From assembly GCA_035635555.1 (NCBI GenBank), contig DASQAT010000058.1:1-51467 (forward strand): a stretch of DNA of 51,467 nucleotides, given 5' to 3'. Position numbers and translations under genes: made by a program. Under the pieces are notes generated by a model. It had not been told where the DNA came from. It did not search any database and saw only the letters and a list, made by a program, of their open reading frames with translations. This stretch comes from Candidatus Dormiibacterota bacterium. Lineage in GTDB: Bacteria; Acidobacteriota; Polarisedimenticolia; Gp22-AA2. Positions 8,037 through 16,480 of this stretch are shown here, one piece after another; within the stretch, counting starts at the first letter, position 1; each line of letters starts with the position of its first letter.

Positions 8037-8827
8037 GACCGCCGTTCGGAGCCGTCCGGGCCCTCGTGTGGCGCGAGGTGATCCGCTTCCTGCGGGACCG
8101 CAACCGGGTCCTCGGGGCCCTGCTGCAGCCGATCATGTTCTGGGCGCTGTTCGGATCGGGTCTCAGGGCCTCGTTCCACCCGCCGGTGCCCGGCGGCTCG
8201 ATTCCGTACGAGGAGTACTTCTTCCCCGGCGTGGTCGTGATGATCCTCCTGTTCACCGCGATCTTCTCCACGGTGTCGATCATCGAAGACCGGCGCGAGG
8301 GGTTCCTGCAGTCCGTCCTGGTGGCGCCGGTCCCCCGCTCGATCGTCGTTCTCGGCAAGGTCCTGGGCGGGACCTGCCTGGCGCTTGCGCAGGGGCTGGT
8401 CCTGCTCGTCCTCGCTCCCCTGGCCGGCATCGGGCTCACTCCCGCCGTGCTGGGCGAGTCGTGCCTGGTTCTGATCCCACTGGCCTTCGCCCTGACGGCC
8501 CTGTCGTTCTGCATCGCCTGGCGCATGGAATCGACGCAGGGGTTTCACGCCGTCATGACGGTCTTCCTGATGCCCCTGTGGCTCCTGTCCGGGGCGCCGT
8601 TCCCGTCCCTCGGTGCGCCCGCGTGGCTGCGGGCGCTCATCCTGGCGAACCCGGTGACTTACGGCCTGGCGGCGCTGCGTCGCGTGCTCTACCCGGCCAC
8701 GGCACCGGTCGTGGCGGGCCTGCCGTCGCTGGGTCTGTCGCTCGTCGTGACGCTCGCGTTCTGCCTCCTGACGTTCGGCGGCGCCCTGACCCTGGCTCGC
8801 CGCACCACGCGCTCGGCAGGCGCATGA
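8033..8827 (+). CDS. ABC-2 type transporter permease
   Basis: This 264-residue integral membrane partner of the ATPase shares an ATGA overlap with it at 8033-8036. It has six hydrophobic segments in the ABC-2 arrangement. The family-typical amphipathic entry FLRDRNRVLGALLQP precedes the first helix, and an EDRREGFLQSVLVAPVPR coupling segment follows the second. Near the C-terminus ANPVTYGLAALRRVLYP is the conserved NPhxyxhxxhR signature of DrrB/NodJ-like permeases. The end overlaps the start of the DUF420 gene by 4 nt. Substrate unknown. Confidence 0.9.
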   Translation: MRPPFGAVRALVWREVIRFLRDRNRVLGALLQPIMFWALFGSGLRASFHPPVPGGSIPYEEYFFPGVVVMILLFTAIFSTVSIIEDRREGFLQSVLVAPVPRSIVVLGKVLGGTCLALAQGLVLLVLAPLAGIGLTPAVLGESCLVLIPLAFALTALSFCIAWRMESTQGFHAVMTVFLMPLWLLSGAPFPSLGAPAWLRALILANPVTYGLAALRRVLYPATAPVVAGLPSLGLSLVVTLAFCLLTFGGALTLARRTTRSAGA

Positions 8828-9252
8828 GCGTGTCCGAGCTGCCGGCGCTGAACGCCTCGCTGAACGCGGCGAGCGCAGTCCTCCTGTCATTCGGATACGT
8901 CTGCATAAGACGAAGGCGGATCGCGGCGCACCGCGTCTGCATGCTCCTGGCGCTCCTGACGTCGGCGCTCTTCCTCGCGTCGTACCTCACCTACCACTAC
9001 CATGCCGGCTCCATGCCTTTCCGGGGAACCGGCTGGACCCGACCCGCCTATTTCACCCTCCTGATCAGTCATACGATCCTCGCGGCCGCCGTCGTGCCGC
9101 TGGCCCTGGTCACGGTGACGCGGGCCGCGAGGGGACGCTTCGACCGGCACGTCGCTATCGCGCGCTACACGCTGCCGATCTGGATGTACGTGTCCATCAC
9201 CGGGGTCGTCATCTACGTGGTGCTGTACGGTCTCGCCTGGCCCCGGCCCTGA
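8824..9252 (+). CDS. DUF420 (YozB-like) membrane protein
   Basis: This is a 142-residue protein with four predicted membrane helices. The family pattern is clear: AALNAASAVLLSFGY-like N-terminus, HRVCMLLALLTSALFLASYLTYHY, a TRPAYFTLLISHTILAAAVVPLALV helix and RYTLPIWMYVSITGVVIYVVLY at the end. The His residues in HRVCM, THYHYHAG-like loop and SHTIL are the ones conserved in DUF420. Members are commonly found beside cytochrome oxidase and SCO/cta genes, and are thought to help oxidase assembly; the exact function is not established. It links the ABC exporter to the Ehr genes, with 9 nt to the next start. Confidence 0.88.
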   Translation: MSVSELPALNASLNAASAVLLSFGYVCIRRRRIAAHRVCMLLALLTSALFLASYLTYHYHAGSMPFRGTGWTRPAYFTLLISHTILAAAVVPLALVTVTRAARGRFDRHVAIARYTLPIWMYVSITGVVIYVVLYGLAWPRP

Positions 9253-9261
9253 GGAGCGCCT

Positions 9262-9783
9262 GTGGCTCTGTTGTTCTCGAAGATGTGGCGCACCGGGATC
9301 GTCACCGAGGATCTCGGCCCCGGCGGTCCTGAGACGCTGCGCGTGGCGCGCGCGATCGAGGAGCGCACGCGACTCCTCCTGGGGCGGTCCCTCGCGATCC
9401 GCGAGGTCGACGCCGGCTCCTGCAACGGCTGCGAAATCGAGATCACCGCCCTCGCCAGCCCCGTCTACGACTGCGAGCGCTTCGGCGTCCGCTTCGTGGC
9501 CTCGCCCCGCCACGCCGACATGCTCCTCGTCACCGGGCCCGTGACACGCAACATGGAGCTGCCGCTGCGCAAGACCTGGGAGGCGACCCCCGACCCGAAG
9601 CTCGTCGTCGCCGTGGGCGACTGCGCCCGCACCTGCGGCGTGTTCGCCTCGTCTTATGCGGTCATCGGAGGCGTCGACCGGGTGGTCCCGGTCGATCTGT
9701 TCGTCGACGGCTGCCCGCCGGAGCCTGCCGACATCCTGCGCGGCATCCTGATGGCGCTCGACCGCCTGCCGGGACGGGCATGA
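9262..9783 (+). CDS. Ehr/group 4 hydrogenase-like small subunit (NuoB/HyfI-like, 4Fe-4S)
   Basis: This 173-residue soluble subunit is homologous to NuoB, HycG and HyfI. It would carry the single proximal 4Fe-4S cluster (N2 equivalent). The ligand pattern is complete: C54 and C57 in SCNGCEIE, C121 in GDCARTCGVF and C151 in VDGCPPEPADI. The SCNGCE form and PVDLFVDGCPP are characteristic of the group 4 hydrogenase branch rather than of NuoB, which has two adjacent Cys. The start is GTG with GAGGAG 5 nt upstream. The gene comes first in the module and shares ATGA with the next gene. It is an electron-transfer partner of the large subunit at 14847-16406. Confidence 0.92.
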   Translation: MALLFSKMWRTGIVTEDLGPGGPETLRVARAIEERTRLLLGRSLAIREVDAGSCNGCEIEITALASPVYDCERFGVRFVASPRHADMLLVTGPVTRNMELPLRKTWEATPDPKLVVAVGDCARTCGVFASSYAVIGGVDRVVPVDLFVDGCPPEPADILRGILMALDRLPGRA

Positions 9784-11810
9784 CCTCGACCGATGCGGTG
9801 ATCGGCTGTCTCGTGGTGATGGGGGCCGGCTACCTGGGGGCGGCCCTGCTGGCCGTGCTGCGCGCCGGTCGCAGGTCGGGTGTGGCTCTGGTCACATGCG
9901 GATCGGTGGCGGGCTCCGCCGCGGCGATCCTGGCGCTTCTGTCGGACGCGCAGGCCGGCCTGGGGTTCCCATCGCCCCTACCCGATCTCGCGCTCGTCTT
10001 CCATCTCGATGCCCTCGGCGCCGCGTTCCTCCTCCTGATCGGACTCGTCGGCGCGCCGGCGGCAATCTACTCGCTCGAATACGCGCCCGGCGGCCACTCC
10101 GCCGGAGGCGGCCGGCTCGCCGGGACGATGCTTCCCCTGTTCCTGCTCTCCATGAGTCTCGTCGTCCTGGCCGCGAACGTCTTCACGTTCCTGCTTTCGT
10201 GGGAAGGGATGTCGCTCGCTTCGTACCTCCTGGTGATCGACGAGGGAGACTCCCGCGAGCGCCGGAGCGCCGGCCGCTGGTACGCCGGGATGGCGCACGC
10301 CGGATTCGCCCTGATCGCGGCCGCGTTGTGGCTTCTGGGTGCCAAGACCACGGGGGCGACCTTCGTCGAGATTCGCGAGGCGGCCGCGACTCTTCCATCC
10401 GTGGTTCGCGATGTCGTCTTCCTGCTGGCGCTCTCCGGCTTCGGCTCGAAAGCGGGTCTCGTCCCCCTGCACGTCTGGCTGCCGCGGGTCCACCCCGAGG
10501 CGCCCAGCCATGTGTCGGCGCTGATGTCCGGCGTCATGCTCAAGCTGGGGATCTACGGGCTCCTGCGCGTCGGCCTCGATCTCCTGGGGGGCGGACCGGC
10601 GTGGTGGGGCGGTCTTCTTCTTGCGCTCGGGGTGATGTCCGCGCTGGGCGGCATCCTTTCGGCCCTCGTCGAGAACGACCTGAAACGCCTTCTGGCGCAC
10701 AGCAGCGTCGAGAACATCGGCATCATCTGCATCGCTCTCGGCATCGGGTTCGTGTTCCGGGCCTGCGGCATGACCGGGCTCGCCATCCTGGCGCTGGCGG
10801 CGGCGCTGTACCACGCGATCAATCACGCGGCGTTCAAGGGTCTCCTGTTCCTCGGCTCGGGCGCAATCCTGCAGGCGACCGGTACGCGCAACATGGAGGA
10901 GATGGGGGGACTCATCAAGAGGATGCCGCGGACGGCGGCCCTGTTCCTGATCGGCGCCGCGGCCATCGCGGCGTTGCCGCCGCTCAATGGGTTCGCCAGC
11001 GAATGGATGATCTTCCAGTCCCTCCTCGCCGGGGCCACCCTCCCCTATCCGTTCATGGCCGCGATGATGGCCGTGGCCGCGGGCATACTGGCGCTCACCG
11101 GCGGACTCGCGGCCGCCTGCTTCGTCAAGGCGTTCGGCATCCCCTTCCTTGCGATGCCGCGCTCGCTCCGATCCGCCGAGGCGCGGGAAGCGCCCTCATC
11201 GATGCAGCTCGCGATGGGCGTGCTCGCCACGGCCTGCGTCCTGCTCGGAGTCCTGCCCTTCCTGATGGCGCCGCTCCTGTCGAACGCCTTCCGCGATCTG
11301 CCGGGACTGTCCGGCGTCCAGGCCGCCTTCAGGATAGGCGTCGTGATGGAGGCGGGACCGGGCGCGGCCGGCGTCTCTCCGACCATCCTGGCCCTGTGCC
11401 TGCTGGTCGCGGGCGCTCTCCTGCCGTGTGCCCTGCTCGCGATCGGCGCGGCGCGTACCGCGCGGCGGGCGGAGACCTGGGGCTGCGGCCGCGCCACACA
11501 GACGGCGCGCATGGAATACACCAGTACAGCCTTCGCCGAGCCGCTGCGCCGGGTGTTCACCGATCTCTACAGGCCGACGAAGGACATCGCGATCGATTTT
11601 CACCCGGAGTCGAAGTACTTCGTGCGCTCGATCCAGTACAAGAGCAGTATCCGGACCTGGCTGGAGAATACCTTCTACAGACCCCTGTTCGACCTTGCGC
11701 GACCTCTGGCGGGCACCGGGCGGCTCATCCAGAGCGGTTCGCTGCACGTGTACGTCGCCTACATCGTGGCGGCGCTCCTGCTCCTCCTGCTGCTCGCGAG
11801 GTGGCTGTGA
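9780..11810 (+). CDS. Ehr antiporter-like membrane subunit (HyfB/NuoL-type)
   Basis: This 676-residue protein of the NuoL/MrpA/HyfB family has about 14-16 helices and a long C-terminal tail ending in a membrane helix, as in HyfB. The ion-translocation residues are in place: Glu in FLLSWEGMSLASYLLV, Lys in GFGSKAGLVPLHVWLPRVHPE, and His/Lys in YHAINHAAFKGLLFLGSG. A Pro-Glu-Ala-Pro turn (HPEAPSHVSALMSG) follows the Lys helix, as in all antiporter-like subunits. The stop overlaps the start of the HyfC-like gene by one base. The subunit is predicted to pump protons or sodium across the cytoplasmic membrane. Confidence 0.93.
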   Translation: MTSTDAVIGCLVVMGAGYLGAALLAVLRAGRRSGVALVTCGSVAGSAAAILALLSDAQAGLGFPSPLPDLALVFHLDALGAAFLLLIGLVGAPAAIYSLEYAPGGHSAGGGRLAGTMLPLFLLSMSLVVLAANVFTFLLSWEGMSLASYLLVIDEGDSRERRSAGRWYAGMAHAGFALIAAALWLLGAKTTGATFVEIREAAATLPSVVRDVVFLLALSGFGSKAGLVPLHVWLPRVHPEAPSHVSALMSGVMLKLGIYGLLRVGLDLLGGGPAWWGGLLLALGVMSALGGILSALVENDLKRLLAHSSVENIGIICIALGIGFVFRACGMTGLAILALAAALYHAINHAAFKGLLFLGSGAILQATGTRNMEEMGGLIKRMPRTAALFLIGAAAIAALPPLNGFASEWMIFQSLLAGATLPYPFMAAMMAVAAGILALTGGLAAACFVKAFGIPFLAMPRSLRSAEAREAPSSMQLAMGVLATACVLLGVLPFLMAPLLSNAFRDLPGLSGVQAAFRIGVVMEAGPGAAGVSPTILALCLLVAGALLPCALLAIGAARTARRAETWGCGRATQTARMEYTSTAFAEPLRRVFTDLYRPTKDIAIDFHPESKYFVRSIQYKSSIRTWLENTFYRPLFDLARPLAGTGRLIQSGSLHVYVAYIVAALLLLLLLARWL

Positions 11811-12751
11811 TGGTCCCTTACCTGCTCGAGGGGCTGCAAGGGTTCCTGACCCTGGCGCTTTCGCCTGGACTCATCGGGTTCGTCCGCCTGCTCAAGGCGC
11901 GCATGCAGGGACGGCGCGGGCCGGGGATCCTCCAGCCGTACCGCGATCTCGCGAAGCTTCTGAACAAGGAGCGGGTCGTCTCGACGCAGGCGTCCTGGAT
12001 CTTCCACGCCGCCCCCGGCATCCTGTTCGCCTCGACGCTCGTCGCCGGTCTCCTGGTGCCCCTCGTCGCCGCTCCCCTGCCTCTCGACCGTGTCGGCGAT
12101 CTCGTGGTCGTGGTGTACCTGCTTCTCCTCGGCACCTTTTTCCTGGCCCTCGCCGGGCTCGACACGGCCTCGGCCTTCGGGGGGATGGGTTCCAGCCGGG
12201 CCATGACGATCGCCGCTCTGGCCGAGCCCACGATTGCCCTGGCGATCTTCGGCATGGCGGTGGCGGCCGGCTCGACCAATCTGGGGGAGATCGTGGCGCG
12301 CACCCTCAGCCATCCCGAGGCGACCCTCAGCGCCGGCCATCTGATGGCCTTCGCGGCCCTGTTCATCGTCATGCTGGCGGAGACCGGCCGCCTGCCGGTG
12401 GACAACCCCGCGACCCATCTCGAGCTCACGATGATCCACGAGGCGATGACCCTGGAATATTCGGGCCCCTATCTGGCCCTGGTGGAGTGGTCCGGGCAGA
12501 TGAAGTTCTTCTTGTTCCTGGCGCTCCTGTCGAACCTGGTCTTCCCCTGGGGCGTGTCGGTCGAGATGACGCCGGGGGCGATCCTCGTCGGAGTCGGGGC
12601 CCTCGTCCTCAAGCTCGTCGTCCTGGCCACCGGTCTCGCGATCCTCGAGACCCGGCTGTCGAAGCTGCGCCTGTTCCGCGTCCCCGAGCTCCTGGGTGTT
12701 TCGTTCCTCCTGGCGCTTCTGGCGATCACCTCCTCATTCCTGGTGAGGTAA
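11810..12751 (+). CDS. Ehr membrane anchor subunit (HyfC/HycD/NuoH-like)
   Basis: This 313-residue subunit is homologous to NuoH. It anchors the hydrophilic arm and couples the redox site to the membrane pump. The cytoplasmic loop MQGRRGPGILQPYRDLAKLL matches the family's GRxGPxxxQxxxDxxKLL signature. The Glu-rich loop reads AETGRLPVDNPATHLELTMI, followed by HEAMTLEYSGP, the conserved charged funnel in this family. About eight helices are visible. It starts on the last base of the HyfB-like stop codon, and 4 nt separate it from the next gene. Confidence 0.93.
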   Translation: MVPYLLEGLQGFLTLALSPGLIGFVRLLKARMQGRRGPGILQPYRDLAKLLNKERVVSTQASWIFHAAPGILFASTLVAGLLVPLVAAPLPLDRVGDLVVVVYLLLLGTFFLALAGLDTASAFGGMGSSRAMTIAALAEPTIALAIFGMAVAAGSTNLGEIVARTLSHPEATLSAGHLMAFAALFIVMLAETGRLPVDNPATHLELTMIHEAMTLEYSGPYLALVEWSGQMKFFLFLALLSNLVFPWGVSVEMTPGAILVGVGALVLKLVVLATGLAILETRLSKLRLFRVPELLGVSFLLALLAITSSFLVR

Positions 12752-12755
12752 AACG

Positions 12756-13415
12756 ATGTCCGCCGAAATCTTCGCGCGCCTCGTGACCCTGGCTTCGAGT
12801 CTCGTCCTCCTCTCCGGGATCTCCGTCCTGTGGCGGCACAGTCTGCCGGCCTATATCCGGACGTTCGCGCGCCAGTCGTTTCTGTTCGTCCTGGCGATCC
12901 TTCTGGTGGCGGTGCAGGTCTCCGACGTCCAGCTCTACGTCGTCGCCGCGCTGGTGTTCGTGATCAAGGCGGTGTTCATCCCCCGCGTCCTGCGCCGCGT
13001 GCAGCGCCACGTCGGCGCCGACATCGAAGTCCGCCCGTACGTCAACACTCCCGTGAGCCTCCTGCTCGCGGGTGTCCTGACCCTCCTGTCGTATGCCGTC
13101 GCCTCGCCGGTCGTGAACCTGGGCGCCCTGCCGACGCGCGGAGGAATCCCGCTGGCGCTGGCGACGGTGTTCGTTGGCCTCCTCATCATCGTCAGCCGCA
13201 AGAGCGCTCTCACGCAGATCATCGGGTTCCTGGTGATGGAGAACGGCATCGCGCTGCTCGCGATCCTCGCGACATTCGGCGTCCCTCTCATCGTGGAGCT
13301 CGGCGTGTTCCTGGATGTCCTTCTGGGCGTCCTGGTCATGCAGGTGTTCGTGTACCGCATCCGTGAGACGTTCGACACGATCGACGTCGATCGCCTCAAG
13401 CACCTGAGGCATTGA
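12756..13415 (+). CDS. Ehr small membrane subunit (HyfE-like, NuoK-related)
   Basis: This 219-residue hydrophobic protein has six to seven helices. The second half resembles NuoK/MnhC: SRKSALTQIIGFLVMENGIALLAI holds the conserved Glu in a membrane helix (VMENGI), which in NuoK is required for proton pumping. The N-terminal half is the extra segment typical of HyfE. The order B-C-E-F-G of Hyf operons is followed except that HyfD is missing. The gene is preceded by GAGGTAAAACG and starts with ATG at 12756. Confidence 0.9.
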   Translation: MSAEIFARLVTLASSLVLLSGISVLWRHSLPAYIRTFARQSFLFVLAILLVAVQVSDVQLYVVAALVFVIKAVFIPRVLRRVQRHVGADIEVRPYVNTPVSLLLAGVLTLLSYAVASPVVNLGALPTRGGIPLALATVFVGLLIIVSRKSALTQIIGFLVMENGIALLAILATFGVPLIVELGVFLDVLLGVLVMQVFVYRIRETFDTIDVDRLKHLRH

Positions 13416-13419
13416 GACG

Positions 13420-14850
13420 ATGCTGCTGATCGCCCTGCTCCTGTGTCCGCTGCTGGCGGCCGCCGTGGCGCTCCCCGGGCTCCTCGGCCCGCGCCTTGCG
13501 GAGAGGACCGGCGCCCTTCTGTCGGGGCTGGCGTTTCTGCTGTCGCTGGTCGTCGCGGCCCGCGTCGCGGCGGAGGGGGTCGTGTCGATAGGTCCCGAGG
13601 AGTTCCTGCGCGCCGACGGACTGTCGGCAATCCTCCTGCTCATCGTGACGGGGGTCGCCTGGGTTGCGATGCAGTTCGGCGCAGGGGAAGACGCCCTCGG
13701 CCGCCGCTACCTCGTTCTGTCCCACACGTTCGTGTTCACCATGCTGCTGGCCGTGCTCATCAACAACCTCGGCATCATGTGGGTGGCCATCGAGGCGACG
13801 ACCATCGCGACCGCCTTCCTCGTCGGTCTGCACCGCACCCGCTCGGCCCTCGAGGCGTCCTGGAAGTACATCCTGATCGGTTCGGTCGGCATCGCCCTGG
13901 CCTTCATCGGGACGGTCCTCTCGTACTTCAACTTCGTGCAGCGGATCGGCGACCTGTCGTACGCCCTTCACTGGACCGTCCTGTCGCGCGTCGCGGCCGG
14001 GCTGGACCCCGACGTGACCCGCCTGGCGTTCGTGTTCCTCCTTGTCGGCTACGGGACCAAGGCGGGGCTGGCTCCGATGCACACGTGGCTTCCGGACGCG
14101 CATTCGGAGGCGCCCGCCACGATCTCGGCCATGATGTCGGGGTCGCTCCTGGCGGTCGCCTTCTACGCCATCCTGCGCTTCAAGGTCGTCGCGGACATCT
14201 GCATCGGGACCTCGTTCACGGACCACATGCTGATCCTGACTTCGGTCACGACGGTCGCGGTGGCGGCGACGCTCCTGGCCCGGCAGGCGAACTACAAGAG
14301 AATGCTTGCCTACTCGAGCGTCGAGCACATGGGCCTCATGTGCCTCGGCTCCGCGTTGGGGTCACTGGGTCTGGTGGCATCGCTCCTGCACGCCCTCACG
14401 CACGCCGCCTCGAAGTCGATGGTGTTCCTGTTGTCGGGTCGAATCCGCGAGCGCTATGGCACGACCCGCATCGGCTCCGTGCGCGGACTGCTCCGTTCCC
14501 TGCCCTGGTCCGGCCCCCTGTTCGCGGGCGGGGTGCTGGCTCTTCTCGGGCTGCCACCGTTCGGGGTCTTCACCTCGGAGATGCTTCTCCTGCGGGCCGG
14601 CTTCCTGGCGGGTCGGCCGTTCGTCACCGGGACCATCCTAGCGCTCCTGGTCTTCGTGTTCATCTCGATGCTGGGGCACCTGAACCGAATGCTGTACGGC
14701 GAGCCGCCGGAGAAGACGCCGGCCGGCGAAGACCCGCGAAGGCTCTGGCCTCTCGCCGTGAACGCCGCAGTCCTCCTCGTGCTGGGGGTCGTCGTCCCGG
14801 GACCCCTGATGCGCCTCCTGGACCGGGCGGCGGGAATCGTGGCTCCATGA
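13420..14850 (+). CDS. Ehr antiporter-like membrane subunit (HyfF/NuoN-type)
   Basis: This is a second Mrp-antiporter-like subunit, 476 residues with about 13 helices. Pump residues are present: Glu in IMWVAIEATTIATAFLVG, Lys in GYGTKAGLAPMHTWLPDAHSEAP and the His/Lys pair in LLHALTHAASKSMVFLLSG. WLPDAHSEAPATISAMMSG is the usual family signature after the Lys. It is somewhat shorter than E. coli HyfF. Its stop shares ATGA with the large-subunit gene (14847-14850), so the pump and catalytic arm are translationally coupled. Confidence 0.92.
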   Translation: MLLIALLLCPLLAAAVALPGLLGPRLAERTGALLSGLAFLLSLVVAARVAAEGVVSIGPEEFLRADGLSAILLLIVTGVAWVAMQFGAGEDALGRRYLVLSHTFVFTMLLAVLINNLGIMWVAIEATTIATAFLVGLHRTRSALEASWKYILIGSVGIALAFIGTVLSYFNFVQRIGDLSYALHWTVLSRVAAGLDPDVTRLAFVFLLVGYGTKAGLAPMHTWLPDAHSEAPATISAMMSGSLLAVAFYAILRFKVVADICIGTSFTDHMLILTSVTTVAVAATLLARQANYKRMLAYSSVEHMGLMCLGSALGSLGLVASLLHALTHAASKSMVFLLSGRIRERYGTTRIGSVRGLLRSLPWSGPLFAGGVLALLGLPPFGVFTSEMLLLRAGFLAGRPFVTGTILALLVFVFISMLGHLNRMLYGEPPEKTPAGEDPRRLWPLAVNAAVLLVLGVVVPGPLMRLLDRAAGIVAP

Positions 14851-16406
14851 GCCTTCAAGATGCCCTGCGCGAGCACGGCGCCACCGGATTCGTGGTGCAG
14901 GGAAATCGGAGCCGCTGCTCCATCTCCAGGACGGCCGCCCGCGGAGTGGCCCAGTCGCTCCTGTCGCGCTTCTCGCTGGAGCTGTACCTGATGCTGGCGA
15001 GCGACCGCCGGGCCACGAAGGGAGCGTTCGAGATCCTCTGGCTGTGGGCCGATCCGCGCCGGAACTCATTCGTCGAGGTCACCACGGATGTTCCGGAGGG
15101 CAACCCCTCCTTCCCCTCCATCGCCACGCTGTCGTATCCCGCCTCGCGCTACGAGCGGGAGATCTTCGATCTGTTCGGTCTGCACCCCGAGGGGCATCCC
15201 GACCCGCGTCCTCTCGTGCGTCACGGCTTCTGGCCGGAGAGCTTCCATCCACTGCGCAAGGACGCTGGCGTTCCCGGCGACTTCAAGGACCAGGGCCAGC
15301 CGTTCCCCTTCCAGCAGGTGGAGGGTGAGGGGATCTTCGAGATCCCGGTCGGCCCCGTGCACGCCGGCATCATCGAGCCGGGACACTTTCGATTCAGCGT
15401 GAACGGCGAGACCATCATCAACATGAAGACGCGCCTTTACTACACGCACAAGGGAACCGAGAAGCTGTTCGAGGGGCGCGCGCCGGACGACGGTGTACCT
15501 CTGGCGGAACGGATTTCCGGCGACACCTCGGTCGGCCATCCGCTCGCCTATTGCCAGGCGCTCGAGACCTTGGCGGGGGCCGTGGTCCCGCCACGCGCCC
15601 TGTTCCTGCGCGTGGTTCTGCTGGAGCTGGAGCGCCTGTACAACCACGTCGCGGATTTCGGAGCCATCGCCAACGACACCGGGTTCGCCGTGGCGCAGGC
15701 GCACACCCTCCGGATCCGCGAGGGGCTCCTGCGCCTGAACAAGCGGCTCACGGGCCACCGGCTCCTGCGCGGCGCGCTGCTGCCGGGGGGCCTGCGCGCG
15801 GATCTGCCCGCAGACGCCGCCTTCGTGCGCGAGGTCGATGCGGCTCTGTACGATTTCCTGGAGGTGGTGACGATCTGTCAGGCCAACAGCATGCTTCTCG
15901 ATCGTCTGCGTGGCACCGGGATCCTGACCCAGAAGACGGCTCTGGACCACGGCGTTCTAGGCTATGTGGCACGCGCCTCCGGGATCGACCGTGACGCGCG
16001 GCGCGACCACCCGTTCGCCGCATACGACCGGCTGAAGTTCAGGGTGGCGCTCAGGGATTCGGGGGACGTCCAGGCGCGGGCCGAGATCCGCGTGGACGAG
16101 GCGCGCGAGTCGGTGGCGCTGATTCGCCAGGCCGTCGAAGCGATGCCCGCCGGCGGCGCCGTGCGCGTGCCGCTCGGACCGCTGCCGGCCTGGGAGAGCG
16201 CCTTCGGCCTGGTGGAGGGCTGGCGCGGGTCGATCCTGCACTGGGTGCGGGCCGCCGAGGGGACGCGGCTCGATCGTGTCAAGGTCAAGGACCCATCGTT
16301 CGTCAACTGGCGCCCGCTCACCTTCGCCCTCCTGAAAAACATCGTCCCGGATTTCCCGCTCTGCAACAAGAGCTTCAACCTGTCGTACTCGGGGAACGAT
16401 CTCTGA
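14847..16406 (+). CDS. Ehr large subunit, NuoC-NuoD fusion lacking all Ni-Fe cysteines
   Basis: This 519-residue protein resembles HycE/HyfG. A NuoC-like domain (about 1-165, with FPSIATLSYPASRYEREIFD and DLFGLHPEGHPDPR) is fused to a NuoD/NiFe large-subunit domain. The N-terminal Ni-Fe motif, normally ERICGICGxxH, reads ERISGDTSVGH, so S224 and T227 replace the cysteines. The C-terminal motif, normally DPCxSCTD, reads NLSYSGND, so S513 and G516 replace the other two. The protein stops two residues later, with no tail for maturation cleavage. It cannot hold a Ni-Fe site, which fits the Ehr complexes described between complex I and group 4 hydrogenases. The real substrate is unknown. HyfG/HycE-type H2 activity is excluded by these residues. 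Confidence 0.93.
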   Translation: MSLQDALREHGATGFVVQGNRSRCSISRTAARGVAQSLLSRFSLELYLMLASDRRATKGAFEILWLWADPRRNSFVEVTTDVPEGNPSFPSIATLSYPASRYEREIFDLFGLHPEGHPDPRPLVRHGFWPESFHPLRKDAGVPGDFKDQGQPFPFQQVEGEGIFEIPVGPVHAGIIEPGHFRFSVNGETIINMKTRLYYTHKGTEKLFEGRAPDDGVPLAERISGDTSVGHPLAYCQALETLAGAVVPPRALFLRVVLLELERLYNHVADFGAIANDTGFAVAQAHTLRIREGLLRLNKRLTGHRLLRGALLPGGLRADLPADAAFVREVDAALYDFLEVVTICQANSMLLDRLRGTGILTQKTALDHGVLGYVARASGIDRDARRDHPFAAYDRLKFRVALRDSGDVQARAEIRVDEARESVALIRQAVEAMPAGGAVRVPLGPLPAWESAFGLVEGWRGSILHWVRAAEGTRLDRVKVKDPSFVNWRPLTFALLKNIVPDFPLCNKSFNLSYSGNDL

Positions 16407-16480
16407 CTTGAATCGCGCCCCGGGTCTTGTGCTAAAGTCTCCCGGCCTCGCGGGAACCGGCCGCGGGAGGGAGCCCCAGG

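Noticed and set aside
9262-16406. Functional H2-evolving group 4 [NiFe] hydrogenase
   Set aside because: All four Ni-Fe cysteine ligands are substituted and no hyp maturation genes are present.
16408-16438. Independent promoter for the distal subunit III gene
   Set aside because: TTGAAT and TAAAGT are 19 nt apart and weak; not strong enough to list as a promoter feature.
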